A stretch of DNA of 64,000 bases from Pedobacter jejuensis (GCF_003725795.1 NZ_RBEE01000011.1:166511-230510), one strand, 5' to 3'; counted from the stretch's first letter, positions 18,483 to 27,584 are shown. The notes: generated by a model not told the origin, from the sequence alone. Made by a program: numbers and translations.

Positions 18483-19585
18483 TATTTTGGGGCACGTTTT
18501 AATAGGTAAAAACCTAGCAATCCGAATACAATTGTTGGTGATAAAACGGCAACAAAAGGAGGTAAACCTCCCTTGGTAGAAAACATCTGAGTAAATTGAT
18601 TAAATACGATATAAGCGAAGCTGATAAATATTCCAATACCTAATGAAACACCAACCCCTCCACGCACCTTCCGTGAGGATAATGCAACACCAATTAATGT
18701 AAGTACAAAGGCCGATAATGGATGTATATACCGTTTATATTGTTCGAACATTAAATCGTTCATAATTCCTGTTCCGCGTATTTTTTCTTTCCTTATTTTT
18801 TCTGCAAGTTCTGGTGTTGAAAGGTTCTGTACCACGTTATCATAAGCAGAAAAATCATCCGGACGCATATCTAAAATGGTATCTTTTAGTTTACCATTGC
18901 CGTAAATCATGGTTTCTTTTAGTCCATCAATTTTTCGAATGGAGTAATTGCTCAACTGCCATTTTCGCTTAGTAGAATCCCATTTAATGTTATCTGCAAT
19001 TATTTTTCTGGTAAGCACATCACCATCAAAATTATCTAGTGAAAAGCGATATCCATAATTTGTTTTGTTATCAAAACTTTGAATATAGATATAGGTTTTA
19101 TCATCCAGTTTCATGTGGATGTTTGATTTAGTCGAAGGGTCGTTTCGTTTAACAAAATTATTTTCGAAGCTGTTTTTCAACGTATTTGTGTACGGAAGTA
19201 TATAAAGATTGGATACTAAATTGGCAGAAAATATGATGGTTGCTGAAACAAAATATGGCCATAAAAATCTATTAAAACTAACTCCGCCACTTAAAATGGG
19301 AACAATCTCGGTCTGATCGGCCATTTTTGCTGTAAAAAATATTACGGCAATAAAGTTAATTAATGGCGATAGCATGTTGATGTAAAATGGGATCGAACCT
19401 GCATAGTATTTAGACAAGACGCCCCAAAAACCCAAACCACTTTTTAAAAAATCATCAAGCTTTTCTGATAAATCGAAAACAATAATTATAATTACAAAAA
19501 TGGCCAGGGTATAAATAAATGTGCCCAGGTATTTGCCAATAATGTATCGGTCGATAATTTTTATTCTGCTTGTTATAAAATTCAT
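18482..19585 (-). CDS. LptF/LptG family permease
   Basis: A 367-residue YjgP/YjgQ-family protein of the LPS export ABC complex, which drives lipopolysaccharide from the inner membrane to the Lpt bridge. Visible: an N-terminal helix after IIDRYIIGKYLGTFIYTLAIF, PFYINMLSPLINFIAVIFFTAKMADQTEIVPILSGG with helices 2-3, a periplasmic beta domain (residues 120-270), and C-terminal helices beginning HPLSAFVLTLIGVALSS. Whether it plays the LptF or LptG role cannot be decided. It follows tgt by one base. Confidence 0.88.
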   Translation of the reverse strand: MNFITSRIKIIDRYIIGKYLGTFIYTLAIFVIIIIVFDLSEKLDDFLKSGLGFWGVLSKYYAGSIPFYINMLSPLINFIAVIFFTAKMADQTEIVPILSGGVSFNRFLWPYFVSATIIFSANLVSNLYILPYTNTLKNSFENNFVKRNDPSTKSNIHMKLDDKTYIYIQSFDNKTNYGYRFSLDNFDGDVLTRKIIADNIKWDSTKRKWQLSNYSIRKIDGLKETMIYGNGKLKDTILDMRPDDFSAYDNVVQNLSTPELAEKIRKEKIRGTGIMNDLMFEQYKRYIHPLSAFVLTLIGVALSSRKVRGGVGVSLGIGIFISFAYIVFNQFTQMFSTKGGLPPFVAVLSPTIVFGLLGFYLLKRAPK

Positions 19586-19586
19586 T

Positions 19587-20717
19587 TTATAGCTTATTGC
19601 CTAATACTTTAACCATTTGGTTTTTCCACTCGTAAAATTCGCCGCTGATAATTTTTTCTCTTGCTTGTTTAACCAACCAAAGGTAAAAATGCAGGTTATG
19701 TAGCGTAGCAATTTGTGCGCCAAGCATTTCTTTGCTATGTACCAAATGTCTAAGATAGGCTTTGCTTGTTACCAAATCAACATGCAAATCGCTATCAGGT
19801 TCTATTGGCGAAAAATCATTTTCCCACTTTTTATTTCGAATGTTTATAATGCCGTTTTTTGTAAACAACATACCATTTCTGGCATTTCTTGTTGGCATTA
19901 CACAATCAAACATATCAATGCCCAAGGCAATATTTTCTAAAATATTAATTGGCGTACCAACGCCCATTAAATAACGTGGTTTTTCGTAGGGTAATATATC
20001 GCAAACTACTTCAGTCATTGCATACATTTCTTCGGCAGGTTCACCGACTGATAAACCACCAATTGCATTACCTTCCCTGTCCATACTTGCGATAAATTCG
20101 GCTGATTTAACCCTTAAATCTTTATAAACCGAGCCTTGCACAATTGGGAAAAGCGTTTGGTCGAATCCATATTTTGGTTGGGTAGTATCAAAACGAGTGC
20201 AACAACGTTTTAACCAACGATGTGTCATTTTAATGGATTCAGCCGCATATTTATAATCGCAAGGGTATGGTGTACATTCATCAAAAGCCATAATGATATC
20301 AGCTCCGATGGTTCGTTGGATATCCATTGCGTACTCCGGCGTAAAAAGGTGTTTTGAACCATCAATATGAGAATTGAAAGTAACGCCTTCCTCTTTAATT
20401 TTACGCACCTTGCTTAACGAATACACTTGGTAACCACCGCTATCGGTTAAAATTGGCCGATCCCAACCGATAAATTTATGCAGGCCACCTGCTTTTTCTA
20501 AAGTATCTAATCCTGGTCTTAAATAAAGATGGTACGTATTGCCTAAAATTATTTGTGCGTTAATATCTTGCTCTAATTCTCTTTGGTGTACTGCTTTTAC
20601 CGTTCCTGCAGTACCAACAGGCATAAAAATTGGGGTTTGTATTTCGCCATGAGCAGTAGTAACTGTTCCGGCTCTGGCTTTGGAAAGTGGATCTTTAGCC
20701 TGTAAAGTAAATTTCAT
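19587..20717 (-). CDS. tgt: tRNA-guanine transglycosylase
   Basis: Exchanges G34 for preQ1 (or a related base) in tRNAs with GUN anticodons. The 376-residue protein has GNTYHLYLRPG, DSGGYQVYSLSKVRKI, GGLSVGEP and FDCVMPTRNARNG, which contains the catalytic Asp. In the C-terminal zinc-site region, where E. coli Tgt has CxCxxC, this protein reads PDSDLHVDLVTSKAYLRHL. All three zinc cysteines are replaced, although the downstream HNLHFY histidine remains. The reading frame is otherwise intact. It heads an operon with the LptF/LptG gene. Confidence 0.94.
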   Translation of the reverse strand: MKFTLQAKDPLSKARAGTVTTAHGEIQTPIFMPVGTAGTVKAVHQRELEQDINAQIILGNTYHLYLRPGLDTLEKAGGLHKFIGWDRPILTDSGGYQVYSLSKVRKIKEEGVTFNSHIDGSKHLFTPEYAMDIQRTIGADIIMAFDECTPYPCDYKYAAESIKMTHRWLKRCCTRFDTTQPKYGFDQTLFPIVQGSVYKDLRVKSAEFIASMDREGNAIGGLSVGEPAEEMYAMTEVVCDILPYEKPRYLMGVGTPINILENIALGIDMFDCVMPTRNARNGMLFTKNGIINIRNKKWENDFSPIEPDSDLHVDLVTSKAYLRHLVHSKEMLGAQIATLHNLHFYLWLVKQAREKIISGEFYEWKNQMVKVLGNKL

Positions 20718-20809
20718 TTGTAGTGTATAATTTATTGATGGGTAAACGAATCCCTTTAATTAACAATAATAGAGCGTTATTAGGCATTATTTACCGTTGA
20801 AAAATCTGC

Positions 20810-20817
20810 CAAAAGTA
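20810..20817 (-). promoter_or_regulatory. Candidate -7 box upstream of tgt
   Basis: The minus strand reads TACTTTTG, fitting TAnnTTTG, 92 bases before the tgt start. No clear -33 element is seen. Confidence 0.3.
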
Positions 20818-20914
20818 GCAAAATTTGAGGGTTTATTTTTGTTTAATTTTTTATCCACATAAAAGTGTATTACAGATTAAAAATGAGAAATTTGCGCCTA
20901 TTTATTTTGATACC

Positions 20915-22042
20915 GTGATATTAACCTTAACCGAAATTTGTTTACTTTCTGCATTTGCTATTTGTCTGTTTGTACAATTGTATTTTGTTCTTTTTGTGCA
21001 TTTAAAACTTGCTAAGATTACTGTAGAAGAGTTGCCACAATCAGCTAAATTTCCTTTAAGTGTTATTATATGCGCAAGGAATGAAATTAGCAATCTTCAA
21101 AAATATTTGCCATCTGTATTAAACCAAAACTATCCGGATTTTGAGGTTGTGGTAGTTAATGATAGGTCGTGGGATGGTACAGAAGAATACCTGGAACAAC
21201 TCGAAACGCAGCACGCCAATCTTAAAATAGTAAAGATTTTAGATAACGATAAATTCATTGCCGGTAAGAAATTTGCAGTAACAATGGGTATTAAGGCTGC
21301 AAAAAGCGAATGGCTGGTGTTTACCGATGCCGATTGTGTACCCGAAAGCGATAACTGGTTAATGTATATGCAGAAACCCGCAGATGAACAAACGGAGATT
21401 GTTTTAGGTTATTCGCCATATTTAAAAAGGCGAAGTTTGTTAAATGCCCTTATCCGCTTCGAAACTTTTTTTACTGCTGTAAATTATCTTTCTTTTGCTT
21501 TAAAAGGAATGCCATACATGGGCGTAGGTAGAAATTTGGCTTATAAAAAATCGCTTTTTTTTAAAAACAAAGGCTTTGCCGCTCACATGCATATACCATC
21601 GGGCGATGATGATTTATTTGTAAATGCTCATGCTACTGCTCGCAATACAGCAATCAGAATAAATAAAGAAAGCCAGGTGTGGAGTGAACCTAACAAAACC
21701 TGGGCTGGATATCTCCGCCAAAAGAAACGTCATTTTGGTGCTGGCAAATTCTATAAGTCAAAGCACAAGTTTATACTTAGTTTGCAAATCATTTTTCAAT
21801 TTTTATTTTACACTAGTTTTGCAGCTTGTATGTTTTTAAGTAATGAGGCAAAATACGTAGCAGCCGGCATATTTTTATTAAGCTTGATAATAAGATGCTT
21901 GATTTATCCAAAACTTTTGAAACGTTTAAATTATAGTGATTTACGTTGGTGGTTCCCAATATTAGATATACTTTTGTTCTTCTTTTTGATGCTTAACGGT
22001 TTTTTATCCATGTTTGGAAAAAAGAAAGTAAGCTGGAAATAA
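20915..22042 (+). CDS. Membrane glycosyltransferase, family 2
   Basis: An inner-membrane GT2 enzyme of about 375 residues. An N-terminal helix (ICLLSAFAICLFVQLYFVLF) precedes the catalytic domain with VVVNDRSWDGT, FTDADCVPES (DxD), SGDDDLFVN (acid/base) and QKKRHF, equivalent to the QxxRW motif of processive enzymes. Two or three helices follow at the C-terminus. The start is unsure: no ATG fits, and I favour GTG at 20915 over TTG at 20825 because a TTTGCGCC promoter-like core lies at 20892-20899, inside the longer version. Product unknown; surface polysaccharide is likely. Confidence 0.85.
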   Translation: MILTLTEICLLSAFAICLFVQLYFVLFVHLKLAKITVEELPQSAKFPLSVIICARNEISNLQKYLPSVLNQNYPDFEVVVVNDRSWDGTEEYLEQLETQHANLKIVKILDNDKFIAGKKFAVTMGIKAAKSEWLVFTDADCVPESDNWLMYMQKPADEQTEIVLGYSPYLKRRSLLNALIRFETFFTAVNYLSFALKGMPYMGVGRNLAYKKSLFFKNKGFAAHMHIPSGDDDLFVNAHATARNTAIRINKESQVWSEPNKTWAGYLRQKKRHFGAGKFYKSKHKFILSLQIIFQFLFYTSFAACMFLSNEAKYVAAGIFLLSLIIRCLIYPKLLKRLNYSDLRWWFPILDILLFFFLMLNGFLSMFGKKKVSWK

Positions 22043-22066
22043 TTTTAAATTATATATAATAACAAC

Positions 22067-22702
22067 ATGTCCGAAATAAAGCCCGATATAATTTTTAAAT
22101 ATTTTCCTGATTTATCAGATAAACAGATTGAGCAATTTTCGCAATTATTTGATTTATATAGTCATTGGAACGCTCAAATAAATGTTATTTCTAGAAAAGA
22201 TATTGAAGAATTGTACGAGCGCCATGTGCTGCATTCTTTAGGAATTGCAAAAGTTTGCAACTTTAAAGCAGGTGAAAGTATATTGGATGTTGGTACAGGA
22301 GGTGGTTTTCCTGGCATTCCATTGGCAATTTTATTTCCTGAAACACAATTCTATCTAGTAGATTCTATCGGAAAGAAAATTAAAGTAGTAAAAGAAGTGG
22401 CTTCTGCTTTGGGTTTAGATAATCTAAAAGCCGAACATTTGCGAGCAGAACAGGTTAAAGAAAAATTTAATTTCATCATTTCAAGAGCAGTAACTCGCTT
22501 AGGTGATTTTTATCCATGGATACAAGGTAAGTTTAAAAAGGACTCCTTAAATGCCATTCCGAATGGGATATTATATCTAAAAGGTGGCGATTTAGCAGAA
22601 GAAATTAAAGAATCAAAATTAAAGGCAGAGTTATATCCGCTATCCGATTATTTTGAGGAAGATTTTTTCGATACCAAATACGTGGTTTATGTACCGCAAT
22701 AA
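22067..22702 (+). CDS. rsmG: 16S rRNA (guanine-527-N7)-methyltransferase
   Basis: Methylates G527 in helix 18 of 16S rRNA using SAM. The 211-residue protein has the RsmG N-terminal helices with NAQINVISRKDIEELYERHVLHSL, the SAM-binding LDVGTGGGFPGIPLAI, and the ISRAVTRL motif after the fourth strand. Length is normal for the family. It follows the glycosyltransferase by 24 bases, so cotranscription is possible. Loss of this enzyme is known to cause low-level streptomycin resistance in several bacteria. Confidence 0.95.
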   Translation: MSEIKPDIIFKYFPDLSDKQIEQFSQLFDLYSHWNAQINVISRKDIEELYERHVLHSLGIAKVCNFKAGESILDVGTGGGFPGIPLAILFPETQFYLVDSIGKKIKVVKEVASALGLDNLKAEHLRAEQVKEKFNFIISRAVTRLGDFYPWIQGKFKKDSLNAIPNGILYLKGGDLAEEIKESKLKAELYPLSDYFEEDFFDTKYVVYVPQ

Positions 22703-22811
22703 ATAGTTTATTACTTCCTCATCTCATTTTATCAAAGTATTTGCTTTCGTAGATGTTTTATTAATTACAACCTTTTGTAAAGCTTGTTGTTATTAAAGCA
22801 AAAATAAATAT

Positions 22812-23240
22812 ATGTGGATTGTATGGGCAGTGCTTGCGGCAATATCGGCAGCACTTGTAATTGTTTTAACTAAAGCGGGCTTAAAAAATGTAGATTCAAG
22901 TCTCGCTTTTGCAATCCAAGCAGTACTAATTTTATTGATTACATGGGCCGTAGTAATCTACCAAGGCAATTTTAACGAATGGAAAGACATCGAAAAAAAT
23001 GCCTGGATTTTCTTATTAGCAGCGGGTGTTTTCACCTCGCTTTCAACACTGTTTTCTTACAAAGCTTTATCATTAGGTCCTGCATCTGCAGTAGCAACTA
23101 TAGAACGCTCCTCATTGGTAATTGCCATTGTTTTATCGGTAATATTCTTAAAAGAGAAACTTACCTGGCAAATCGTAATTGGCGGTGCGGCTATGGTTGC
23201 TGGCGCTTTGTTAATCGCCTTATCTGATAATGGAGAATAA
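22812..23240 (+). CDS. Half-size EamA family transporter
   Basis: A 142-residue protein with five hydrophobic helices and one EamA unit. It begins MWIVWAVLAAISAALVIVLTKAG, and AVATIERSSLVIAIVLSVIFLKEKLTWQIVIGGAAMVAGALLIAL is the typical C-terminal block. Single-unit members such as this one are thought to work as dimers. Substrate unknown. It is convergent with the PRC-barrel gene, with 23 bases between the stops. Confidence 0.85.
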   Translation: MWIVWAVLAAISAALVIVLTKAGLKNVDSSLAFAIQAVLILLITWAVVIYQGNFNEWKDIEKNAWIFLLAAGVFTSLSTLFSYKALSLGPASAVATIERSSLVIAIVLSVIFLKEKLTWQIVIGGAAMVAGALLIALSDNGE

Positions 23241-23263
23241 GTCTATTAAGTAAGTTGTATGGA

Positions 23264-23845
23264 CTAGTATAACTTTGACGGCATTCCATTTTCGGTATCA
23301 GGATCATTCTCTCCGTTTTCTTGAATTTTCTTTGATGACGATTCATCAATAGAATTTTCAGGTTGATTTTTATTTCTTTGGAACATCGCTCTATCGAAAT
23401 TATGGTGGTTGTAAAATGTATTCCTATCAAAAGCAACTATTTTCTGTTCCATTCTTAACGCAGCAGGACTACCAACAACATCCCTTATCAAAACTTCAAT
23501 TTCTTCACCAAAGCTTTCTTTATTATATTTTGGCCATGCTCTAAATTGCTCTGTATGAATATCGGGCAGCGTAACTTCATCATTTTCGGTATGCAATCTT
23601 GCTAAACCGATCGGAACGGCAACGCTTGTTTCTTCATTCAATACGCCAGTTCCTTCTAGTTCAACAATAATGTACCGAACAGCCTGACTCGCAGGGTCAA
23701 AAAGTAATTCTTTTACTGTTCCTATATAAGCATTGCTTTCATTCTTTACTTCCCAGCCAATGATATTCGGCTCATCTCCTACAATTTGATAATCGCTTTT
23801 AGTAAGTTCTTGTAAATTGTTTTGGTTATATTCTTTATCAGACAT
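23264..23845 (-). CDS. PRC-barrel domain protein
   Basis: A 193-residue soluble protein with a PRC-barrel unit in residues 18-95 (IIGWEVKNESNAYIGTVKELLFDP, then AVRYIIVELEG). A second, poorer region (FGEEIEVLIRDVVGSPAALRMEQ) follows. The C-terminal 45 residues are polar and probably disordered. PRC barrels occur in RimM and in stress-associated proteins. It is one of several small stress-type genes here and follows the 84-residue membrane protein gene closely. Confidence 0.85.
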   Translation of the reverse strand: MSDKEYNQNNLQELTKSDYQIVGDEPNIIGWEVKNESNAYIGTVKELLFDPASQAVRYIIVELEGTGVLNEETSVAVPIGLARLHTENDEVTLPDIHTEQFRAWPKYNKESFGEEIEVLIRDVVGSPAALRMEQKIVAFDRNTFYNHHNFDRAMFQRNKNQPENSIDESSSKKIQENGENDPDTENGMPSKLY

Positions 23846-23851
23846 AATTCT

Positions 23852-24106
23852 TTAATTTTTTGTTATGAATAGGATTTCTTGAACCCTAAAGGGCATTTTC
23901 AAATCAGGATTATTTACCTCGTATTTACCAAAATTTAGAGTTCTTGTATTTAATTTGGCATTGGATATAGAATCTGTTGCTGATTTTTCACCATTACTAT
24001 TGTATCTGTTAAATATTAAAACAGCTAATGCAATGAGTAATAAAATTATTAATAACCACACCCACCATGGGCGTTTTGGTTTGCGTTCAACTTCTAGATG
24101 TGCCAT
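23852..24106 (-). CDS. Small single-helix membrane protein
   Basis: An 84-residue protein not assignable to a family. A basic N-terminal region (residues 1-14, with KPKRPWWV) precedes one hydrophobic helix (residues 14-31). The rest is soluble, contains NTRTLNFGKYEVN, and ends hydrophobically, so it is probably periplasmic. It lies six bases upstream of the PRC-barrel gene on the same strand, so the two probably form an operon and may act together. Confidence 0.65.
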   Translation of the reverse strand: MAHLEVERKPKRPWWVWLLIILLLIALAVLIFNRYNSNGEKSATDSISNAKLNTRTLNFGKYEVNNPDLKMPFRVQEILFITKN

Positions 24107-24266
24107 AATTCATGTGTAAGTCTCAATTATATTTATGAGACAAGTGTAGAACATCAAGCTGAAGGAAAGGTTTTTGATAAAATGGCTTTAAGTTTTAATT
24201 GTAAGGAAAGAAAATGGATAAAACTTTAGCTGAAAAATTATGTTGGAGGATTAAAAAACAACACTT

Positions 24267-24476
24267 ATGGAAAACTTTAACATCACAGTTAATAATATCA
24301 ATTATTTAATTGAGCCTCAGGATAATGGCACTTACAGAGTAATGGATGGGGAAGAGAAGATTGGCGTTATTTATGCAGAATCTGTAGATGAAAAAAAAGA
24401 ATGGCGGACTTTGGATGAGCTTGAATCTGAATTTGTCTCAGCCGCTGGAGAACAGATAGCAATCCACAATAATTAA
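24267..24476 (+). CDS. Hypothetical small acidic protein
   Basis: A 69-residue soluble protein rich in Glu, Asp and Asn: MENFNITVNNINYLIEPQD then VMDGEEKIGVIYAESVDEKKEWRTLDELESEFV. It has no signal, helix anchor or recognisable motif. Similar short proteins are common near stress genes in this family. It ends before a bidirectional terminator. Confidence 0.6.
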   Translation: MENFNITVNNINYLIEPQDNGTYRVMDGEEKIGVIYAESVDEKKEWRTLDELESEFVSAAGEQIAIHNN

Positions 24477-24533
24477 GCTTTGTAATCGGCAGAAATTTAT
24501 TTTGGGTAGAAAATTACCTTCTCGAATCAAATT

Positions 24534-24573
24534 AAAAAAGTCTGCTAAATAATAATTATAGCAGACTTTTTTT
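24534..24573. terminator. Bidirectional rho-independent terminator
   Basis: GTCTGCTA and TAGCAGAC form a perfect 8-bp stem with an 11-base AT loop, flanked by six A on the left and seven T on the right. It can serve both the 69-residue gene (plus) and the DUF3072 gene (minus). Confidence 0.85.
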
Positions 24574-24599
24574 ATAAAAATTATATTTGGAATGTTGGA

Positions 24600-24863
24600 T
24601 TACGAATTTAAACCTCTTCCGGTTTTGTGCTGTAATTCATCAATTCGTTTTGAAGCTTCTGATTTTGAGAGCTTTTCATCAAATTCTTCTCCAGCTTCAT
24701 CAGAAAGCGTTTTTAGATATGATTCCTGTGCACCAGTCATAGGCTCATCTCCCGTCGTCCATTCATCAGGATCCTTAATTGCGTTCGAACCTTTTATTTC
24801 GTTATTGTCTGGAGTTTTATTTCCCTGCTCATCAAATAAGCTTTGTTCATCATTATTTATCAT
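24600..24863 (-). CDS. DUF3072 family protein
   Basis: An 87-residue protein whose second half matches the DUF3072 pattern: MTGAQESYLKTLSDEAGEEF then LSKSEASKRIDELQHKTGRG. The N-terminal 40 residues are acidic and low in complexity. The family is small and of unknown function, resembling the SAP-like helical tail found in other small proteins. It ends at the bidirectional terminator. Confidence 0.75.
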   Translation of the reverse strand: MINNDEQSLFDEQGNKTPDNNEIKGSNAIKDPDEWTTGDEPMTGAQESYLKTLSDEAGEEFDEKLSKSEASKRIDELQHKTGRGLNS

Positions 24864-25065
24864 GCTTTTATAATTTAGTTTCTATTATCAAACACATGTT
24901 CACATACCATTGTTTTTAACCAGAAAACTTGTCTTACTCATTAAGGTTGTATGCTCAATCTTTGTGCTTTTGGCAATTTTATCAATGTAATTCTGAAGAA
25001 AAAGTATATTCACGCTTATCGATAAACTATTTTTAGATCGTGGTGTTAGTATTAAAAAAAGCACT

Positions 25066-26394
25066 TTGGAAAATTCACACCCACAAGATCTTGCCGCATT
25101 GGTTTACAATAAATTAAAAATCAATAAACTTATTGCATCATTGCCAGATATAAAGGTTTTGGAAGATTTGTTCGATTGCCTTTTCTATGCCAGCATGTGT
25201 AAGGAAGAGAGTGATCTTATTAAGGTTACAATTACTTTCATTGATCCTAAAAATCCAGATCCTAACCCTCCTGCTTACATTGTACCAGAGCGATGGAGTT
25301 TTATTGCCTTTGATAAGCCAGTTGCAATGACTACCAAAGCTTTGGCGAAGCTATCCAAAGCTGCAGATCCTTCATCATCTACATTAGCGGTTTATTATGG
25401 CGATGATAACAAACTCTATGTTTGGGGTATGATAGACCAAGCGATGCACTATCAAAACTTTTTGAATTATGAATCGGATACAGACTCTGAACAACCAGGG
25501 CTTTTTCAGGTTTCAATAAGTGATATAGGCACACTTCATGTCCTGTTTGATTATGAATTGCTGGCTACACTTAAGCAAAATGTTTTAGTAAAAAGGTATC
25601 CAGATGTTTTAACAATTGGTCCGATTTCTAAAATATTGAAAAAGAATGCCGACTTTTTAAAAATTGCCATAAAGGATTATTTAATTGCTAAACATCCATT
25701 GGAACCGTATACAGAATGGGAAGATTTTTTGGATAATCTCTGGATTCAAACATTTTCAAGAATGCTAATAAAAATTCAGGACTACCAACATGGAGGGGCA
25801 ATTTTAATCGCCGATAATAGTGTTGATTTAGACGTTAAATACCGAATTCATTATGAACGATTAACTTTGGCAATGATTGCCCATGCGAAAGCAGCGATAG
25901 ATAATTACATCTATGAATCGGAAATCCAAAACAATTTTAAGTCGGGCAGGCGTTCGGTTAGCAAACATTCTTACATTGGCGAATTACAATCTAATTATCA
26001 GAAAAAAGGTACAAATGATGAAATTAAAGGCGCCATAAGCTTCATTTCATCGCAAAGTTGTGTAGATGGAGTGGTGCTATTTAATAGAAATATGGTAGCT
26101 AATGGATTTGGAGGTGTACTTCGGGCTAAGAAAATGCCTGGAAAAATTTATATTTCACAAACTGCAACTGCAAATTCAAAATCTTTAACGCCTCACGATC
26201 CAAAGCATTATGGAACCCGACATCGATCGATGATTGCTTATTGCTGGAATCATCCTACGGCACTTGGGCTAGTTATATCACAAGATGGAGATATTCGAGT
26301 TTTTACGAGGGTAGAGGATAAACTAATTATGTGGGAGAATATTAAAACGCAGCAATACCTGACAAATAAATCTCAGCGTAAAATGCAGGTTTAA
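25066..26394 (+). CDS. DisA_N-like (DACNV type) sensor protein
   Basis: A 442-residue soluble protein. Its C-terminal 110 residues contain DGVVLFNRNMVANGFGG and GTRHRSMIAYCW, which resemble the DGA and RHR(A/S)A motifs of diadenylate cyclase domains. The Bacteroidota DACNV-type domains were proposed as nucleotide-sensing relatives. The first motif is DGV, not DGA, and no GA(L/M)I is evident, so cyclase activity is doubtful. The N-terminal 320 residues are not recognised. The only in-frame start is TTG at 25066; no ATG precedes it after the stop at 24994. Flanked by small genes, without an operon. Confidence 0.7.
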   Translation: MENSHPQDLAALVYNKLKINKLIASLPDIKVLEDLFDCLFYASMCKEESDLIKVTITFIDPKNPDPNPPAYIVPERWSFIAFDKPVAMTTKALAKLSKAADPSSSTLAVYYGDDNKLYVWGMIDQAMHYQNFLNYESDTDSEQPGLFQVSISDIGTLHVLFDYELLATLKQNVLVKRYPDVLTIGPISKILKKNADFLKIAIKDYLIAKHPLEPYTEWEDFLDNLWIQTFSRMLIKIQDYQHGGAILIADNSVDLDVKYRIHYERLTLAMIAHAKAAIDNYIYESEIQNNFKSGRRSVSKHSYIGELQSNYQKKGTNDEIKGAISFISSQSCVDGVVLFNRNMVANGFGGVLRAKKMPGKIYISQTATANSKSLTPHDPKHYGTRHRSMIAYCWNHPTALGLVISQDGDIRVFTRVEDKLIMWENIKTQQYLTNKSQRKMQV

Positions 26395-26502
26395 AACTTG
26401 TAAAGGTGCTGAACACATTGGAATAATCCGCTTGAATCAAAATACTTATAAATCAAACATTTATCGCAGTTGTTCGTTCAGTATATATAACCTCAACTAT
26501 AA

Positions 26503-26685
26503 ATGATCCACATTTCCAAAAATACCAAATCAACTGACTTAGAACGTGTAAAGAAAGGCGATACGATAAGTTTTGACAATGGAAAATCTGGAGAAGTTAC
26601 AGCTGTGCAAATTCTCGAACATAGTACTCAAAAGAAATACTACTACAAAATAAAAAATGACGGAATTGTATTAGTCATTAAATAA
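26503..26685 (+). CDS. Hypothetical 60-residue protein
   Basis: A short basic protein (ERVKKGDTISFDNGKSGEV, then YYYKIKNDGIVLVIK) that reads like a compact beta-barrel, possibly an SH3-like or hypothetical KOW-type fold. No motif settles function. It follows the sensor gene by 108 bases. Composition looks coding and the ATG is good, but the frame is short. Confidence 0.45.
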   Translation: MIHISKNTKSTDLERVKKGDTISFDNGKSGEVTAVQILEHSTQKKYYYKIKNDGIVLVIK

Positions 26686-27121
26686 ATCAATGTAAATCGA
26701 TTCATCTTTTACCACGAATCGAACCTTATGAAATTTAATTTATTTATAATTTTTCATAGTCTATCGGCATCGGTTCAGCCGAGTAATAACCATAAAGCAT
26801 AATACAGAGAGAGATAACGTAGAAGCAACCAACAATCGAAAGGAATGTGCTCATAAAAATATTATTTGGTTAATGTTACTATAACGTTAAGGTAATCAGA
26901 ATTATTTTAACATTGAGAATTATTTTTTAATGTATTAGAATGATTACAGAAAATTAATAAATAGAGCGATTAAAATCCCTCGTTCAGGCGCAGCATACGT
27001 TTATTTAAGTTGAAAATAGGCAAATTAGAATACATAGAATAATCTGTGTACCTTTAAGTATTGCACTAACCATTGTTATCTACGAACCTAATTTATCATA
27101 AACCATATAAATTACTAAATT
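26686..27121. other. Intergenic region, 436 bases, with a micro-ORF
   Basis: Apart from the 36-codon minus-strand frame at 26744-26854 I see no gene, terminator or repeat. The stretch 26870-27121 is AT-rich, and no promoter element could be placed before the VOC gene with confidence. Confidence 0.45.
26744..26854 (-). CDS. Putative 36-residue membrane microprotein
   Basis: A small frame too short for ordinary gene calling. It encodes one clear hydrophobic segment (FLSIVGCFYVISLCIMLYG, residues 4-22), followed by YYSAEPMPIDYEKL. Hydrophobic helix plus short charged tail is the layout of many regulatory membrane microproteins. The ATG has an AAT-rich leader without a clear ribosome site. Isolated between plus-strand genes. 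Coding status is inferred from hydropathy only. Confidence 0.45.
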   Translation of the reverse strand: MSTFLSIVGCFYVISLCIMLYGYYSAEPMPIDYEKL

Positions 27122-27538
27122 ATGGCTTCAATTCACACCTATTTAAATTTTAACGGAAATACAGAAGCTGCATTTAACCACTACAAATCTGTTTTTGGTG
27201 GAGATTTCATTACCATTCAGCGTTTCAAAGATTCACCTGGTTGCGACGGAATGAAAGCAGATGACCTAGATAAAATAATGCATATTGCATTACCTATCGG
27301 AGGAAGTATTTTAATGGGAACTGATATAACTGATCCAATGCCTCCAGCAACTTATGGTACAGGTATATCACTTTCTGTAGATGCACAAAGTGAGTCGGAA
27401 GCACATAAAATATTTAATGGTTTAGCAGATGGTGGTAGCATAACTATGGCACTAGAAAAAACTTCCTGGGGGGCATTGTTTGGGATGGTAACTGATAAAT
27501 TTGGTATTCCTTGGATGATAAATTACGATTATAAATAA
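27122..27538 (+). CDS. VOC family protein (PhnB-like)
   Basis: A 138-residue vicinal-oxygen-chelate protein of the PhnB/glyoxalase-like type: SIHTYLNFNGNTEAAFNHYKSVFGG at the start, then IMHIALPIGGSILMGTD and SWGALFGMVTDKFGIPWMINYD at the end. Members include antibiotic-resistance and demethylubiquinone-like proteins, and most have no known substrate. It precedes a DoxX gene by 46 bases, so cotranscription is possible. Confidence 0.9.
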   Translation: MASIHTYLNFNGNTEAAFNHYKSVFGGDFITIQRFKDSPGCDGMKADDLDKIMHIALPIGGSILMGTDITDPMPPATYGTGISLSVDAQSESEAHKIFNGLADGGSITMALEKTSWGALFGMVTDKFGIPWMINYDYK

Positions 27539-27584
27539 ACTCAATAAGTAAATACAAAAAATCTTATCCTAAACTAAAATATTT

